Part shown: positions 1 to 7,205 of the stretch, in pieces | How the letters are laid out: each line of letters starts with the position of its first letter | Position numbering within the stretch: the stretch's first letter is position 1 | DNA from: an uncultured Bacteroidota bacterium | Lineage (GTDB): Bacteria; Bacteroidota; Bacteroidia; JADZBD01 | Direction: 5' to 3' | Assembly (NCBI GenBank): GCA_937924855.1 | Contig: CALEYQ010000061.1 | Location: 1 to 31,970, forward strand | Length of the DNA stretch: 31,970 nt | Notes under the pieces: generated by a model | Seen by the model: only the letters and a program-made list of their open reading frames with translations | What the model was told of the DNA's origin: nothing | Database searches by the model: none | Translations under genes and position numbers: made by a program

Positions 1-126
1 TATTTAAACATTTCTAATAATTTGTAAATTAGGCTAATCTTCATACCTTTAATTGACTAATAATAAGTATTAGTATTAATCTTAATATGTATGTGATTGA
101 TTTTTCATTTTAAAAAAGTAAAATAT
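1..126. other. AT-rich non-coding stretch at the window edge
   Basis: No convincing gene was found here. The stretch is far richer in A and T than the rest of the window. It contains a 7-bp perfect inverted repeat (ACTAATA at 56-62 and TATTAGT at 68-74, 5-base spacer) but no G+C-rich terminator stem. It begins where the truncated glycosyltransferase-like gene at 127-933 stops, so it may be the far side of a deletion or insertion junction. What lies left of position 1 cannot be seen. Confidence 0.5.
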
Positions 127-933
127 TTAATTGATATAAGTATCTACAAAAAACTCCCCGGTTCGATTCCAAAAAACAAAAACAGGAACAGCCAATACGA
201 GGGCGGTTCCCACCGAAAAACCCAAAAAAGCCTTAAAGGAAATGAAAGAGGTCCGCAATTCCCTGAGGGTAAAAAACACAGGAATCAGGAGGATTGAAAA
301 AAAGTTTATGTATCTGACGGCAACGATTAATCCAAAAACAATTCCGGCCAGAAGCCAGAGGGAAAAGGGCGAGGTGGAATTTTTACTTTTTATATATAGA
401 ATCAGGTTAATAAAAGCGGCCACGAGAAAGAATGAATAGACATGGCTCATGCCCGGTTCAAGTATAACGTAATAAAACAAATTGGTTCCAAAACAAGTGG
501 CAAGGACAGCCCAAAATTGATGAAGAACCGGAATTTTAAATCTGTTTAACAAACTAAAACAGAGCAGAGCCCCCGCCAGGAAATAAAAAATTCCGGCCAT
601 GTTTACAGCTATCTGATAGGGCTTCGAAAATCCATCCTTTTCATCGGCAAAAAAATGGGCAACTGCAAAAAATGGTGCCTGGAGCAGGGCAACTCCGGGG
701 GGATATTTGTTCAAAACAGCTCCCTTATAATTAAGGGTATAGTTGTACTTAAAGTGATCGGAGTAATATTTTTCCTCAATGGCCTTTTGAAACCCGAAGT
801 CCATATCCTGGTAAATGAACCAGGCCGGGAGGTAGGAATAATACCCTATGGCATCGTAAATTACAATTCGCTTCCAATGTTCTTTCCCCCAATTAATATT
901 GGAGGAAGTCCATACGGCAATGATAGCCGACAA
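127..933 (-). CDS. Truncated polytopic glycosyltransferase-like membrane protein
   Basis: The 268-residue product has several hydrophobic segments and resembles Bacteroidota polytopic membrane proteins of the GT-C/PMT-like (family 39-like) type. These are thought to transfer sugars from lipid carriers at the outer face of the inner membrane. Recognisable parts are an early YLPAWFIYQD segment, NKYPPGVALLQAPFF, GTNLFYYVILEPGMSHVYSF and a final FWNRTGEFFVDTY. From memory, family members are about 450-500 residues and continue past this last motif, so about the C-terminal 40% is missing. The reading frame ends in AT-rich DNA of different composition. The only start in frame is TTG at 931-933. An in-frame stop lies farther upstream, and the intervening codons would add a basic, hydrophobic N-terminus, so the true start is uncertain. 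It is probably a pseudogene or remnant; the family assignment rests on pattern recognition only. Confidence 0.55.
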   Translation of the reverse strand: MSAIIAVWTSSNINWGKEHWKRIVIYDAIGYYSYLPAWFIYQDMDFGFQKAIEEKYYSDHFKYNYTLNYKGAVLNKYPPGVALLQAPFFAVAHFFADEKDGFSKPYQIAVNMAGIFYFLAGALLCFSLLNRFKIPVLHQFWAVLATCFGTNLFYYVILEPGMSHVYSFFLVAAFINLILYIKSKNSTSPFSLWLLAGIVFGLIVAVRYINFFSILLIPVFFTLRELRTSFISFKAFLGFSVGTALVLAVPVFVFWNRTGEFFVDTYIN

Positions 934-972
934 GCAAATAAACAGCAGTGGAATTCTTTTCAGGAGATAAAG

Positions 973-1004
973 TTTATAGTTTTCGGATCAAAAAACTACT
1001 TTTG
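973..1004 (+). promoter_or_regulatory. Putative Bacteroidota-type promoter of the DUF3127 gene
   Basis: A perfect -7 box TACTTTTG lies at 997-1004, and a -33-like TTTA lies 20 bases upstream at 973-976. The start codon at 1019 is only 14 bases beyond the -7 box, implying a very short leader. The -7 match is exact for the Bacteroidota consensus TAnnTTTG; the -33 element is imperfect. Confidence 0.5.
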
Positions 1005-1018
1005 TCAAAAAAAATAAC

Positions 1019-1402
1019 ATGTTTACCATCACAGGCGAAATAAAGGAAATTTTTCCCGAACAGCAAATCAACGAAAGGTTCAAAAAGCGGGAGTTTGTAT
1101 TAACGGTTGCCGACGGGTCTTTTACCCAGCAGATATTGTTTCAACTGATTCAGGACAAGTGCGGATTGATTTCATCCTATAAGCCCGGGGACAGGATTAA
1201 GGTCAATTTTAATTTAAAGGGTCGGGAGTGGAAGGACAATAAAACGGGAAACATTAAGTATTTTAATTCTATTGAGGCCTGGAGAATTGAGCGGGAAGGT
1301 GGAAACGAAAGTAGCAGCAAAACCAGTCAGGAGCCCAAGCCTATTCCTACTCCGGAAGTGCCTCCTCCCGGTCCGCTGTCGGATGATGATTTGCCGTTTT
1401 AG
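1019..1402 (+). CDS. DUF3127 family protein with an SSB-like C-terminal tip
   Basis: The 127-residue protein matches the DUF3127 family of Bacteroidota, a small predicted OB-fold-like domain of unknown function (residues about 1-93, beginning FTITGEIKEIFPEQQ and including KPGDRIKVNFNLKGREW). After a short charged segment comes a proline-rich linker (residues about 105-119), and the protein ends in SDDDLPF. That layout of small β-domain, disordered linker and acidic tip ending in a hydrophobic-Pro-Phe is the architecture of bacterial single-stranded DNA-binding protein, whose tip docks repair and replication partners. A nucleic-acid role is therefore plausible, but it is inferred. The start is ATG 14 bases after a -7 box. 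The stop codon overlaps that of the convergent permease gene (1399-1402). The family call is fairly sure; the function is unknown. Confidence 0.8.
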   Translation: MFTITGEIKEIFPEQQINERFKKREFVLTVADGSFTQQILFQLIQDKCGLISSYKPGDRIKVNFNLKGREWKDNKTGNIKYFNSIEAWRIEREGGNESSSKTSQEPKPIPTPEVPPPGPLSDDDLPF

Positions 1403-2652
1403 TAACCCATTGCCTGTTCCTCATCGAGGGCTTTGGCATCGATGGCATCGCGAAGCCCGTTTCCTACGAGCATAAATGCCAATACAATGAGCATAATAGC
1501 CAATCCGGGAACGATGGCCAGATAGGAGGATTCTGTAAAAAGAAACTGACGATGGTCGTTAATCATGGCGCCCCAGCTTGCCATAGGGGGTTGAGCCCCG
1601 ATTCCCAAAAAGCTGAGTCCGGCTTCGATCAAAATGGCATTGGCAAAATTAGCGGCACAAATTACAATTACAGGACCCATCACATTGGGCATAACGTGAT
1701 TGAAAATAATTCTGAAGTTGGTAAACCCAAGCGCTTTCCCGGCTTCTACGAATTCCTTTTCCCGAAGACTGAGGGTTTGTCCGCGAACCACCCTCGCCAC
1801 GTCAACCCACATGGTTAAACCTACTGCAACAAAAACCTGAACCAGTCCTTTTCCAAGAGCCAGGGTAATGGCAATTACCAGCAGCAGGGTTGGAATAGAC
1901 CACACCACATTAATTACCCACATAATCAGATCATCAACCCAACCTCTGAAAAATCCGGAAATGGCTCCCATCATCAAACCAATAAACACTGAAATAATCA
2001 CGGAAACAAGGCCCACGGAAAGCGAAACCCGGGTTCCCAGCATAAGCCGGCTCAGCATGTCACGACCCAATTGATCGGTTCCCAACAAATAAGTTTTAGT
2101 GATGATATTTTCCTTTTCTATCTTCTTTTCCAATTCGGTAAAGGAAATGGTAATTGGATTGGGATTCCCCCTTTCGTAAACGGTAAATACCTGATTGATT
2201 GAATCCAGCACTTGAGGCTTGGAATCATCCAGGGCATAAACCACATCTATTAAGCTTACAGGAATTTTTTGGTGAGAGGCCACGGCATCGCCCACGTAGG
2301 GATCAAACAACACCTTTCCTCCGGAAAAGTTGTACGAATTAATGGGTTTATGATCATATTTACTGGGATAGCCGAACCAAAATTTGGAGAAGAATCCGGA
2401 TTGATCTTCATCGATATTCTTTTTGACCAGCAAAAATTTCATTGTAAATCCGGGGCCCTTTTCGCGAAGTTCGGAAACAACAAGGTTTGCTTCGGGAGTA
2501 CTATCGGGCGTAATGTTTGGTCCTAACAGGGCAATAAGAATAGCAATCCCAATGATTACCATTCCAAACACGGCAAGCTTATTTTTTTTAATCCGGTACC
2601 AGGCCTGGACGGTTAAGGATTTCGATTTAATATGTCGGCTATTATTTTCCAA
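1399..2652 (-). CDS. OppC/DppC-type ABC transporter permease
   Basis: This is an inner-membrane permease subunit of the peptide/nickel ABC importer class. Residues about 25-50 form the first membrane helix. About 140 periplasmic residues follow, an insertion that makes the protein 417 aa rather than the usual ~300. The binding-protein-dependent transport domain begins at the hallmark LLGTDQLGRDMLSRLMLGTR. The cytoplasmic EAA-like loop is seen as EAGKALGFTNFRIIFNHVMP, and the conserved SFLGIGAQPPMASWG follows. The start is TTG at 2650-2652: an in-frame TGA lies two codons upstream, so no ATG start is possible there. It overlaps the upstream glycosyltransferase by 11 bases, so the two are probably translationally coupled. 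No OppB partner, ATPase or binding protein is nearby, so the substrate cannot be named. Confidence 0.9.
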   Translation of the reverse strand: MENNSRHIKSKSLTVQAWYRIKKNKLAVFGMVIIGIAILIALLGPNITPDSTPEANLVVSELREKGPGFTMKFLLVKKNIDEDQSGFFSKFWFGYPSKYDHKPINSYNFSGGKVLFDPYVGDAVASHQKIPVSLIDVVYALDDSKPQVLDSINQVFTVYERGNPNPITISFTELEKKIEKENIITKTYLLGTDQLGRDMLSRLMLGTRVSLSVGLVSVIISVFIGLMMGAISGFFRGWVDDLIMWVINVVWSIPTLLLVIAITLALGKGLVQVFVAVGLTMWVDVARVVRGQTLSLREKEFVEAGKALGFTNFRIIFNHVMPNVMGPVIVICAANFANAILIEAGLSFLGIGAQPPMASWGAMINDHRQFLFTESSYLAIVPGLAIMLIVLAFMLVGNGLRDAIDAKALDEEQAMGY

Positions 2653-3772
2653 AAATCAGGGGTCTTTCCTTCCAGGTAGTTTTATGCGAAAAAATTAACA
2701 AACCAATTATCATTGGGTAGGAAAAAAAAATCAGTATCCATGCAGGAATAAACCAAAGCAGAACAAAAATTCTCTTTCTTACCAGCGAGGCCAAAAATAC
2801 TAACAAAAAGTCAAAAAAAAGCCTTATTCCAAAAATGAAAACAACCGGTAAATGGGTTGATTTGCCCAGCAGGAAAATAATTGGAATTACCAGAAGGAAA
2901 ACATAATTCAAAACCCAGAGCATTCCCAGTCCGGAAATTTGCTTATCGTTTAAAAAATGTACTTTGCCTGCCCATCTGACCTTTTGGGCGAAATACTCTT
3001 TTATTCCGCTACAACCTTCGGTTAGTTGGTGGCCCTTTCGGGGATTTAACCGGCCTATTTTTTTTCCCATTCTTTTTGCGGCGCTGAGCAGAAACATATC
3101 ATCCCCGGAGGCGATGGCTTCATTTCCCTGATATCCCCGGGCCTCCACGAAAAACGAAGATTTAAACCCCATAAAGGCCCCGGAACCCAAAACATGAATT
3201 CCCATTTTCCCCAATCCAAGACCCAAAACGGTAAGCGCTCCCTGTTCCAGTTCCTGAACGGGACGAAAAGGGTTTCCTTTGAGAAAAACAGGGCCAAAAA
3301 AAAGATCGAATCCTTTTTTAAAGCCCTCATTTGAAGCATGTAAAAAATCAGGGGGCAGTACACAATCGGCGTCGGAAACTAAAATATTCGGGAATTGGGA
3401 GCCTTTTACTCCTTTTGCAATGGCCATTTTTTTTCCCTTTGAATCCGGGTCCAGATTTATTACACGTAAAGGAGCAGGTAAGGAACCGGAATTTTCCTGA
3501 ATGAAAACGGGACCCTCATCGGAGGAGTGATCGTTAATGAAAATTATTTCCCAGTCGCCTTTGAATTCAATTTTTTTCAGGGAATCAAAAAGTATGGGCA
3601 ATGACCCGGCCTCGTTACGGAAAGGAATTAGCAGTGAAATTCCACCCACCTGAACATCAGCATTGGATTTTACAGAGGAAGCCGGCTTAAAAAATCCAAT
3701 TACGGCAAACAAAAAAATCATGGCATAAATACATGAAACCGATACACCCAAAAAAATAAGGAAGTCGGTCAT
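2642..3772 (-). CDS. Membrane-anchored family 2 glycosyltransferase
   Basis: The 376-residue protein has an N-terminal membrane helix (residues about 3-28) and a GT2 catalytic domain. Visible landmarks are SLLIPFRNEAGSLP (46-59), FINDHSSDE (78-86), the DXD-like VSDADCVLPPDF (132-143), the acceptor-site SGDDMF (222-227) and QKVRW (263-267). Three to four hydrophobic segments close the protein, typical of inner-membrane transferases acting on lipid or polysaccharide acceptors. ATG at 3770-3772 was chosen as the start; its A is the last base of the preceding gene's TGA, a TGATG junction that couples translation. The sugar donor and acceptor are unknown. The upstream flippase-like gene suggests surface glycolipid or polysaccharide synthesis (inference). 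Confidence 0.88.
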   Translation of the reverse strand: MTDFLIFLGVSVSCIYAMIFLFAVIGFFKPASSVKSNADVQVGGISLLIPFRNEAGSLPILFDSLKKIEFKGDWEIIFINDHSSDEGPVFIQENSGSLPAPLRVINLDPDSKGKKMAIAKGVKGSQFPNILVSDADCVLPPDFLHASNEGFKKGFDLFFGPVFLKGNPFRPVQELEQGALTVLGLGLGKMGIHVLGSGAFMGFKSSFFVEARGYQGNEAIASGDDMFLLSAAKRMGKKIGRLNPRKGHQLTEGCSGIKEYFAQKVRWAGKVHFLNDKQISGLGMLWVLNYVFLLVIPIIFLLGKSTHLPVVFIFGIRLFFDFLLVFLASLVRKRIFVLLWFIPAWILIFFSYPMIIGLLIFSHKTTWKERPLIFGK

Positions 3773-4752
3773 CAATCTTTGGATTTTAACTTTAGGGAAG
3801 AGATGAAATAGGTTCCCACCAAGGCGGGCAATCCGATATTTACCAACCAGATTAAAAATACAGCAAGAAGGATAGCCGGTGAGTCATCACTTACCATAGA
3901 AAACACAAAAAGAGCTATGCTTCCCCGAATTCCAAGGTCGGATAAAAAAAATCCGGGGAGGAGGGAAATACAAAAGAAAAAAACAGGAATAAGCAAAAAG
4001 GATCCCGGACTAAAACCAACAATTCCAAACCAGTACAAAACCAGGGCGGTTTGAAAAAAGAAAATCAAATACCTGAGAAAGGAGATCGTAAAAGCCAGGG
4101 TCCAGGTCCGGATTGAAAATGCTCTGAAATGGGCCAGGTTCTGCAACCATTTAGCTTTGAATTTATTCATGAATCGGGGGCGTAACACAAGGAGAAAAAT
4201 CCAGAGTAAAATCACAGACGCCACCAGGGCATATGAGGCTACGGAAACCAACAATTCCAGTGAGCCCGTATTTTCAGGCTTGAACTCATGAAAAAAGGCA
4301 GGCAGGAAAATCAGGGCAAACCAGCCGAAGGTTCCTGTTACCAGCAGTGCCGAAAAGGAGGATATCATTCCAAAGGGAATTATATTATTCAATAAAAACC
4401 GGGATGGCAAAACGGACAAACGGCCAAAAATTTCGCCTATTCGATTAGGCGTAAAAATCCCGGAAGCGGCCCCTGCCAAAACAGATTTGAACGCCAAAGA
4501 AAAGGGAACCGGGGAGTGAGAAGACAAAATTACTTTCCATTTCAGGCCTTCCAGAGCCCAATTAAGGAAGGCAAGACCAAGGAAAAGGGAAAAAATTAAA
4601 ACTCCATTTTCAAACAAAAAGGCTTTTCCAAGAAGGAGTATGGGGTTGTCGAGCGGGTGACGCAGAATTTTAAGGGCAATCCAGGACCAAATTGCGCCTA
4701 CAAAAGCCCATTTAAAAAAAAGTAGCGTATTTTTAGTGAATAATGCTCTCAT
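3772..4752 (-). CDS. Flippase-like (LPG synthase TM domain) membrane protein
   Basis: The 326-residue polytopic protein resembles the lysylphosphatidylglycerol-synthase transmembrane domain / UPF0104 family. Supporting stretches are LNWALEGLKWKVIL in the second hydrophobic block, SVLAGAASGIFTPNRIGE (the family's glycine-rich GxxxGxxTPxRxGE-like signature) and SLLPGFFLSDLGIRGS near the C-terminus. The fold is widespread, usually annotated as a flippase-like domain, and is often found beside glycosyltransferases. No aminoacyl-transferase domain follows, so it is not a full MprF. It starts with ATG and is the first gene of a three-gene unit with the glycosyltransferase and permease. It is divergent from ruvC across 29 bases. 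A -7-like TATTTTTA lies at 4767-4774 on this strand. Substrate unknown. Confidence 0.8.
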   Translation of the reverse strand: MRALFTKNTLLFFKWAFVGAIWSWIALKILRHPLDNPILLLGKAFLFENGVLIFSLFLGLAFLNWALEGLKWKVILSSHSPVPFSLAFKSVLAGAASGIFTPNRIGEIFGRLSVLPSRFLLNNIIPFGMISSFSALLVTGTFGWFALIFLPAFFHEFKPENTGSLELLVSVASYALVASVILLWIFLLVLRPRFMNKFKAKWLQNLAHFRAFSIRTWTLAFTISFLRYLIFFFQTALVLYWFGIVGFSPGSFLLIPVFFFCISLLPGFFLSDLGIRGSIALFVFSMVSDDSPAILLAVFLIWLVNIGLPALVGTYFISSLKLKSKD

Positions 4753-4781
4753 ACAAACCCGCGGGATAAAAATACATATAA

Positions 4782-5339
4782 ATGGCAGTAAGGGAAAAGG
4801 TAATTCTGGGGGTTGATCCGGGCACCAATATAATGGGGTTCGGTGCCATTATGCAGGTTTCGGGTAAAATAAAATTGCTCGATTTTGGCATTGTTCGTTT
4901 TAATTCAGAAATTACCTCTGTGGGAAGGCTTCGGGAAATTTTTGAATCTACTTTAAAATTGGTGGAACTTCACAAGCCCGATGAGTTTTCCATTGAAGCT
5001 CCATTTTTCGGAAAAAATGTTCAATCTATGCTCAAGCTGGGAAGGGCTCAGGGAGTTTCCATTGCGGCTGCCCTGATCAGGGAGGTTCCTGTTTTTGAAT
5101 ATTCTCCAAAAAAAATAAAACAATCGATTACCGGAAACGGGAATGCATCCAAGGAACAGGTTGCGGGTATGCTGAAATCCATGCTGTTGTTAAAGGAAAT
5201 TCCTGAAAATCTGGATGCTACAGACGGATTAGCTGCTGCGGTGTGTCATGCCATGCAAAATGGAAACCCATTAAGCTCTTCCGGAAAAAAATCGGGATGG
5301 AAAAAATTCCTGAAAGAAAATCCGGGCCGGGAAATTTAA
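4782..5339 (+). CDS. ruvC: Crossover junction endodeoxyribonuclease RuvC
   Basis: RuvC is the dimeric nuclease that resolves Holliday junctions together with the RuvAB branch-migration motor. The four acidic metal ligands of the family can be placed: D12 in GVDPGTN, E72 in FSIEAPFFGKN, and D145 and D148 in NLDATDGLAAAVCHA. The LKLGRAQG segment (85-91) and KQSITGNGNASKEQV (113-127) are also family signatures. At 185 residues it is full length. The ATG at 4782 places the first β-strand (KVILGVDPG) where expected. It is transcribed divergently from the membrane-protein operon. Its TAA overlaps the TAA of the convergent HIT gene within one TTAA (5336-5339). No ruvA or ruvB is in the window, which is common in Bacteroidota. 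Confidence 0.96.
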   Translation: MAVREKVILGVDPGTNIMGFGAIMQVSGKIKLLDFGIVRFNSEITSVGRLREIFESTLKLVELHKPDEFSIEAPFFGKNVQSMLKLGRAQGVSIAAALIREVPVFEYSPKKIKQSITGNGNASKEQVAGMLKSMLLLKEIPENLDATDGLAAAVCHAMQNGNPLSSSGKKSGWKKFLKENPGREI

Positions 5340-5731
5340 TTTCCAAGTGCCATCCTGATCGCCACGGCAATTGCTTCAAACTCGTCAGGATCTAATTTCA
5401 ATTTTGGATTGGAGAAATTTATAGCGCCGGAGTTTAAGGGGATAAGGTGAATATGCGCATGAGGAACTTCTAGTCCGACCACCCCTACTCCAACTCTTTT
5501 ACAGGGAATTGCCTTATCGATAGCTTTTGCTATTTGAGCAGAAAAACTCCATAGTTCGTTGTACGTATCATTATCCAAATCAAAAATATAATCCACTTCC
5601 TTTTTCGGAACCACAAGGACATGGCCTTTTTCCAGGGGCATGATATCAAGGAAGGCAAAACAGCTTTCGTTTTCGGCAATTTTGTAACAGGGGATTTCGC
5701 CTTTAATAATTTTTGTAAAAATCGATGCCAT
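5336..5731 (-). CDS. HIT family (histidine triad) nucleotide-binding protein
   Basis: This is a small cytoplasmic protein of the HINT branch, whose members hydrolyse purine nucleoside phosphoramidates or related adenylates. The C-terminal active site VPHAHIHLIPL supplies the His-x-His-x-His triad. The N-terminal FTKIIKGEIPCYKIAENE and the EKGHVLVVPKKEVDYIFDL stretch (nucleotide pocket) are also typical. At 131 residues it has the usual length. It starts with ATG 5 bases after the stop of the cytochrome c/copper-monooxygenase-like gene, so it is probably the last gene of that transcript. Its stop overlaps that of ruvC. The exact substrate cannot be told from sequence. Confidence 0.95.
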   Translation of the reverse strand: MASIFTKIIKGEIPCYKIAENESCFAFLDIMPLEKGHVLVVPKKEVDYIFDLDNDTYNELWSFSAQIAKAIDKAIPCKRVGVGVVGLEVPHAHIHLIPLNSGAINFSNPKLKLDPDEFEAIAVAIRMALGN

Positions 5732-5736
5732 AGGTC

Positions 5737-7107
5737 TTATTTTTTAGGTTTTACTTCCAAAGAAATATTTTCATCGCCCTGTTTATAGGGAAGATAATTA
5801 ATAATGAATTGAAACATTTCATCGGATGTTCTCATACTGCCATCCTTTTCCGCAACCCAATCCGGAGGGGAATTGGGATTTAAGGGATTGTTCCGGGTGT
5901 TATCAAAAACACCTTCTGCAATTATCCATGAGCCCTTGGGAATAACCACCATCTTCTTAAACGTATAAAAATACTGCCACCGAAAATCCCATTTGGGAAT
6001 CCGGATTAAGGGTATGGTATCGCCGCCGGGTGTTACTGCATACCCTTTAAAAGTTTTTCCCAGCAAGTGCATGTGTGGATTAACGGTAAGAATGCTAATG
6101 GTAAAGGGAATTTGTAACCGGGTAATAAATTTCTTTATGCTGTCGGGGGGAATTACAAGTGGCGGCTCCACCGGACTGGCACCCAGGGTTCCCAGTTGCA
6201 GCTCGAGAATTTTCCTTTCGGGAGCCTTAGGCGAAAAATAAAAGTTAACCACGCTGCTGTCATAGGTATCAATAGCTGAGGGGCCATAATGGATATCTTT
6301 AAAAAACACAGCGCCTTTTTTCTTAATGGAAAGCCCCCCAATTCCTTCCGGATATTCAACAGGCCAGACACCGGGCAGGTAGTTAACTACAGAAGCACTC
6401 AGCAAGGGATACGTTTTTCCATCATCGTTAGCCAGCTTCATCATTTCATAGCCCTCGGGTATGGAATGAATCTCGGTGTCGACGCAATATTCTCCTTCAA
6501 AAACATTTTTTTTCTTGTCTTCGTCGTATTGGATCAGGAAACCGTTTACATGGTGCACAAGTTTTATTTTATCCGGAACAAATTCCACGGCTCGGAGGAA
6601 GGTATCCGCAGGCAACACGTAGGGCATTTTCATCAGGGCAAAATGATCTTTTCCGTTTCCTTTTATAAAAAAAGGTTTTGCCATCTTCACGGTAAAGTCC
6701 GGCTTACCCAGATATGACTTTGGGTTTGCCGGAGGAGAATAGGTTTTTGGGGAACCATTTCCTTCCGGACATCCCGCATCCACCCATGAAGCAATCAGGG
6801 CAATTTCTTTTTCGCTGATGAATCGTTCGCCGATAAATCGCGAGTAGGAAGTATCGGCGGGCCAGGGAGGCATAAGGTGGGAACCGGTAACTTCTTTTAT
6901 GGTTTTCGCTTTTCGCTTTACTTCTTCGTAATTGGTAAATGGAAATGGCCCAGGGCCTCCATTTCTATGACAGGGAGTACAATTTTTGAAAACGATCTCC
7001 GAAACTTCCCCGTTAAACGAAGGCAATTCCCCATCTTTTTCTGAACAGGAAATTACCAGGATGAAAACCCCCGGAAAAAACAAACAGGCCAATACTTTGC
7101 GTATCAC
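5737..7107 (-). CDS. Cytochrome c / copper type II monooxygenase-like lipoprotein
   Basis: The predicted periplasmic or surface lipoprotein has lipobox LVISC (Cys21 with the start used here). A cytochrome c heme-binding motif CTPCH follows at 43-47 (NCTPCHRNGGPGPFPF), then MPPWPAD and SWVDAGCPEG, which belong to the same heme domain. The larger C-terminal part resembles the copper type II ascorbate-dependent monooxygenase fold: a VHH motif (about 185-190), NPHMHLLGK, WDFRWQYFY and VFDNTRNNPLNPNSPP. Heme and copper domains in this order are familiar from Acidobacteria, Planctomycetes and Bacteroidota proteins of unknown substrate. GTG at 7105-7107 was chosen because it gives a clean signal peptide; TTG at 7134 would add nine residues. 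The redoxin domain often fused to such proteins is encoded separately at 11232-11819. Confidence 0.8.
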   Translation of the reverse strand: MIRKVLACLFFPGVFILVISCSEKDGELPSFNGEVSEIVFKNCTPCHRNGGPGPFPFTNYEEVKRKAKTIKEVTGSHLMPPWPADTSYSRFIGERFISEKEIALIASWVDAGCPEGNGSPKTYSPPANPKSYLGKPDFTVKMAKPFFIKGNGKDHFALMKMPYVLPADTFLRAVEFVPDKIKLVHHVNGFLIQYDEDKKKNVFEGEYCVDTEIHSIPEGYEMMKLANDDGKTYPLLSASVVNYLPGVWPVEYPEGIGGLSIKKKGAVFFKDIHYGPSAIDTYDSSVVNFYFSPKAPERKILELQLGTLGASPVEPPLVIPPDSIKKFITRLQIPFTISILTVNPHMHLLGKTFKGYAVTPGGDTIPLIRIPKWDFRWQYFYTFKKMVVIPKGSWIIAEGVFDNTRNNPLNPNSPPDWVAEKDGSMRTSDEMFQFIINYLPYKQGDENISLEVKPKK

Positions 7108-7205
7108 ATTACAAAGGTCAAAAAAATACCGCAACCGGATATACCCTTTTGAGGCTATTTATTTTTAATAGAATAACTATCGATTTGGATGAGATATCCC
7201 CTCCC

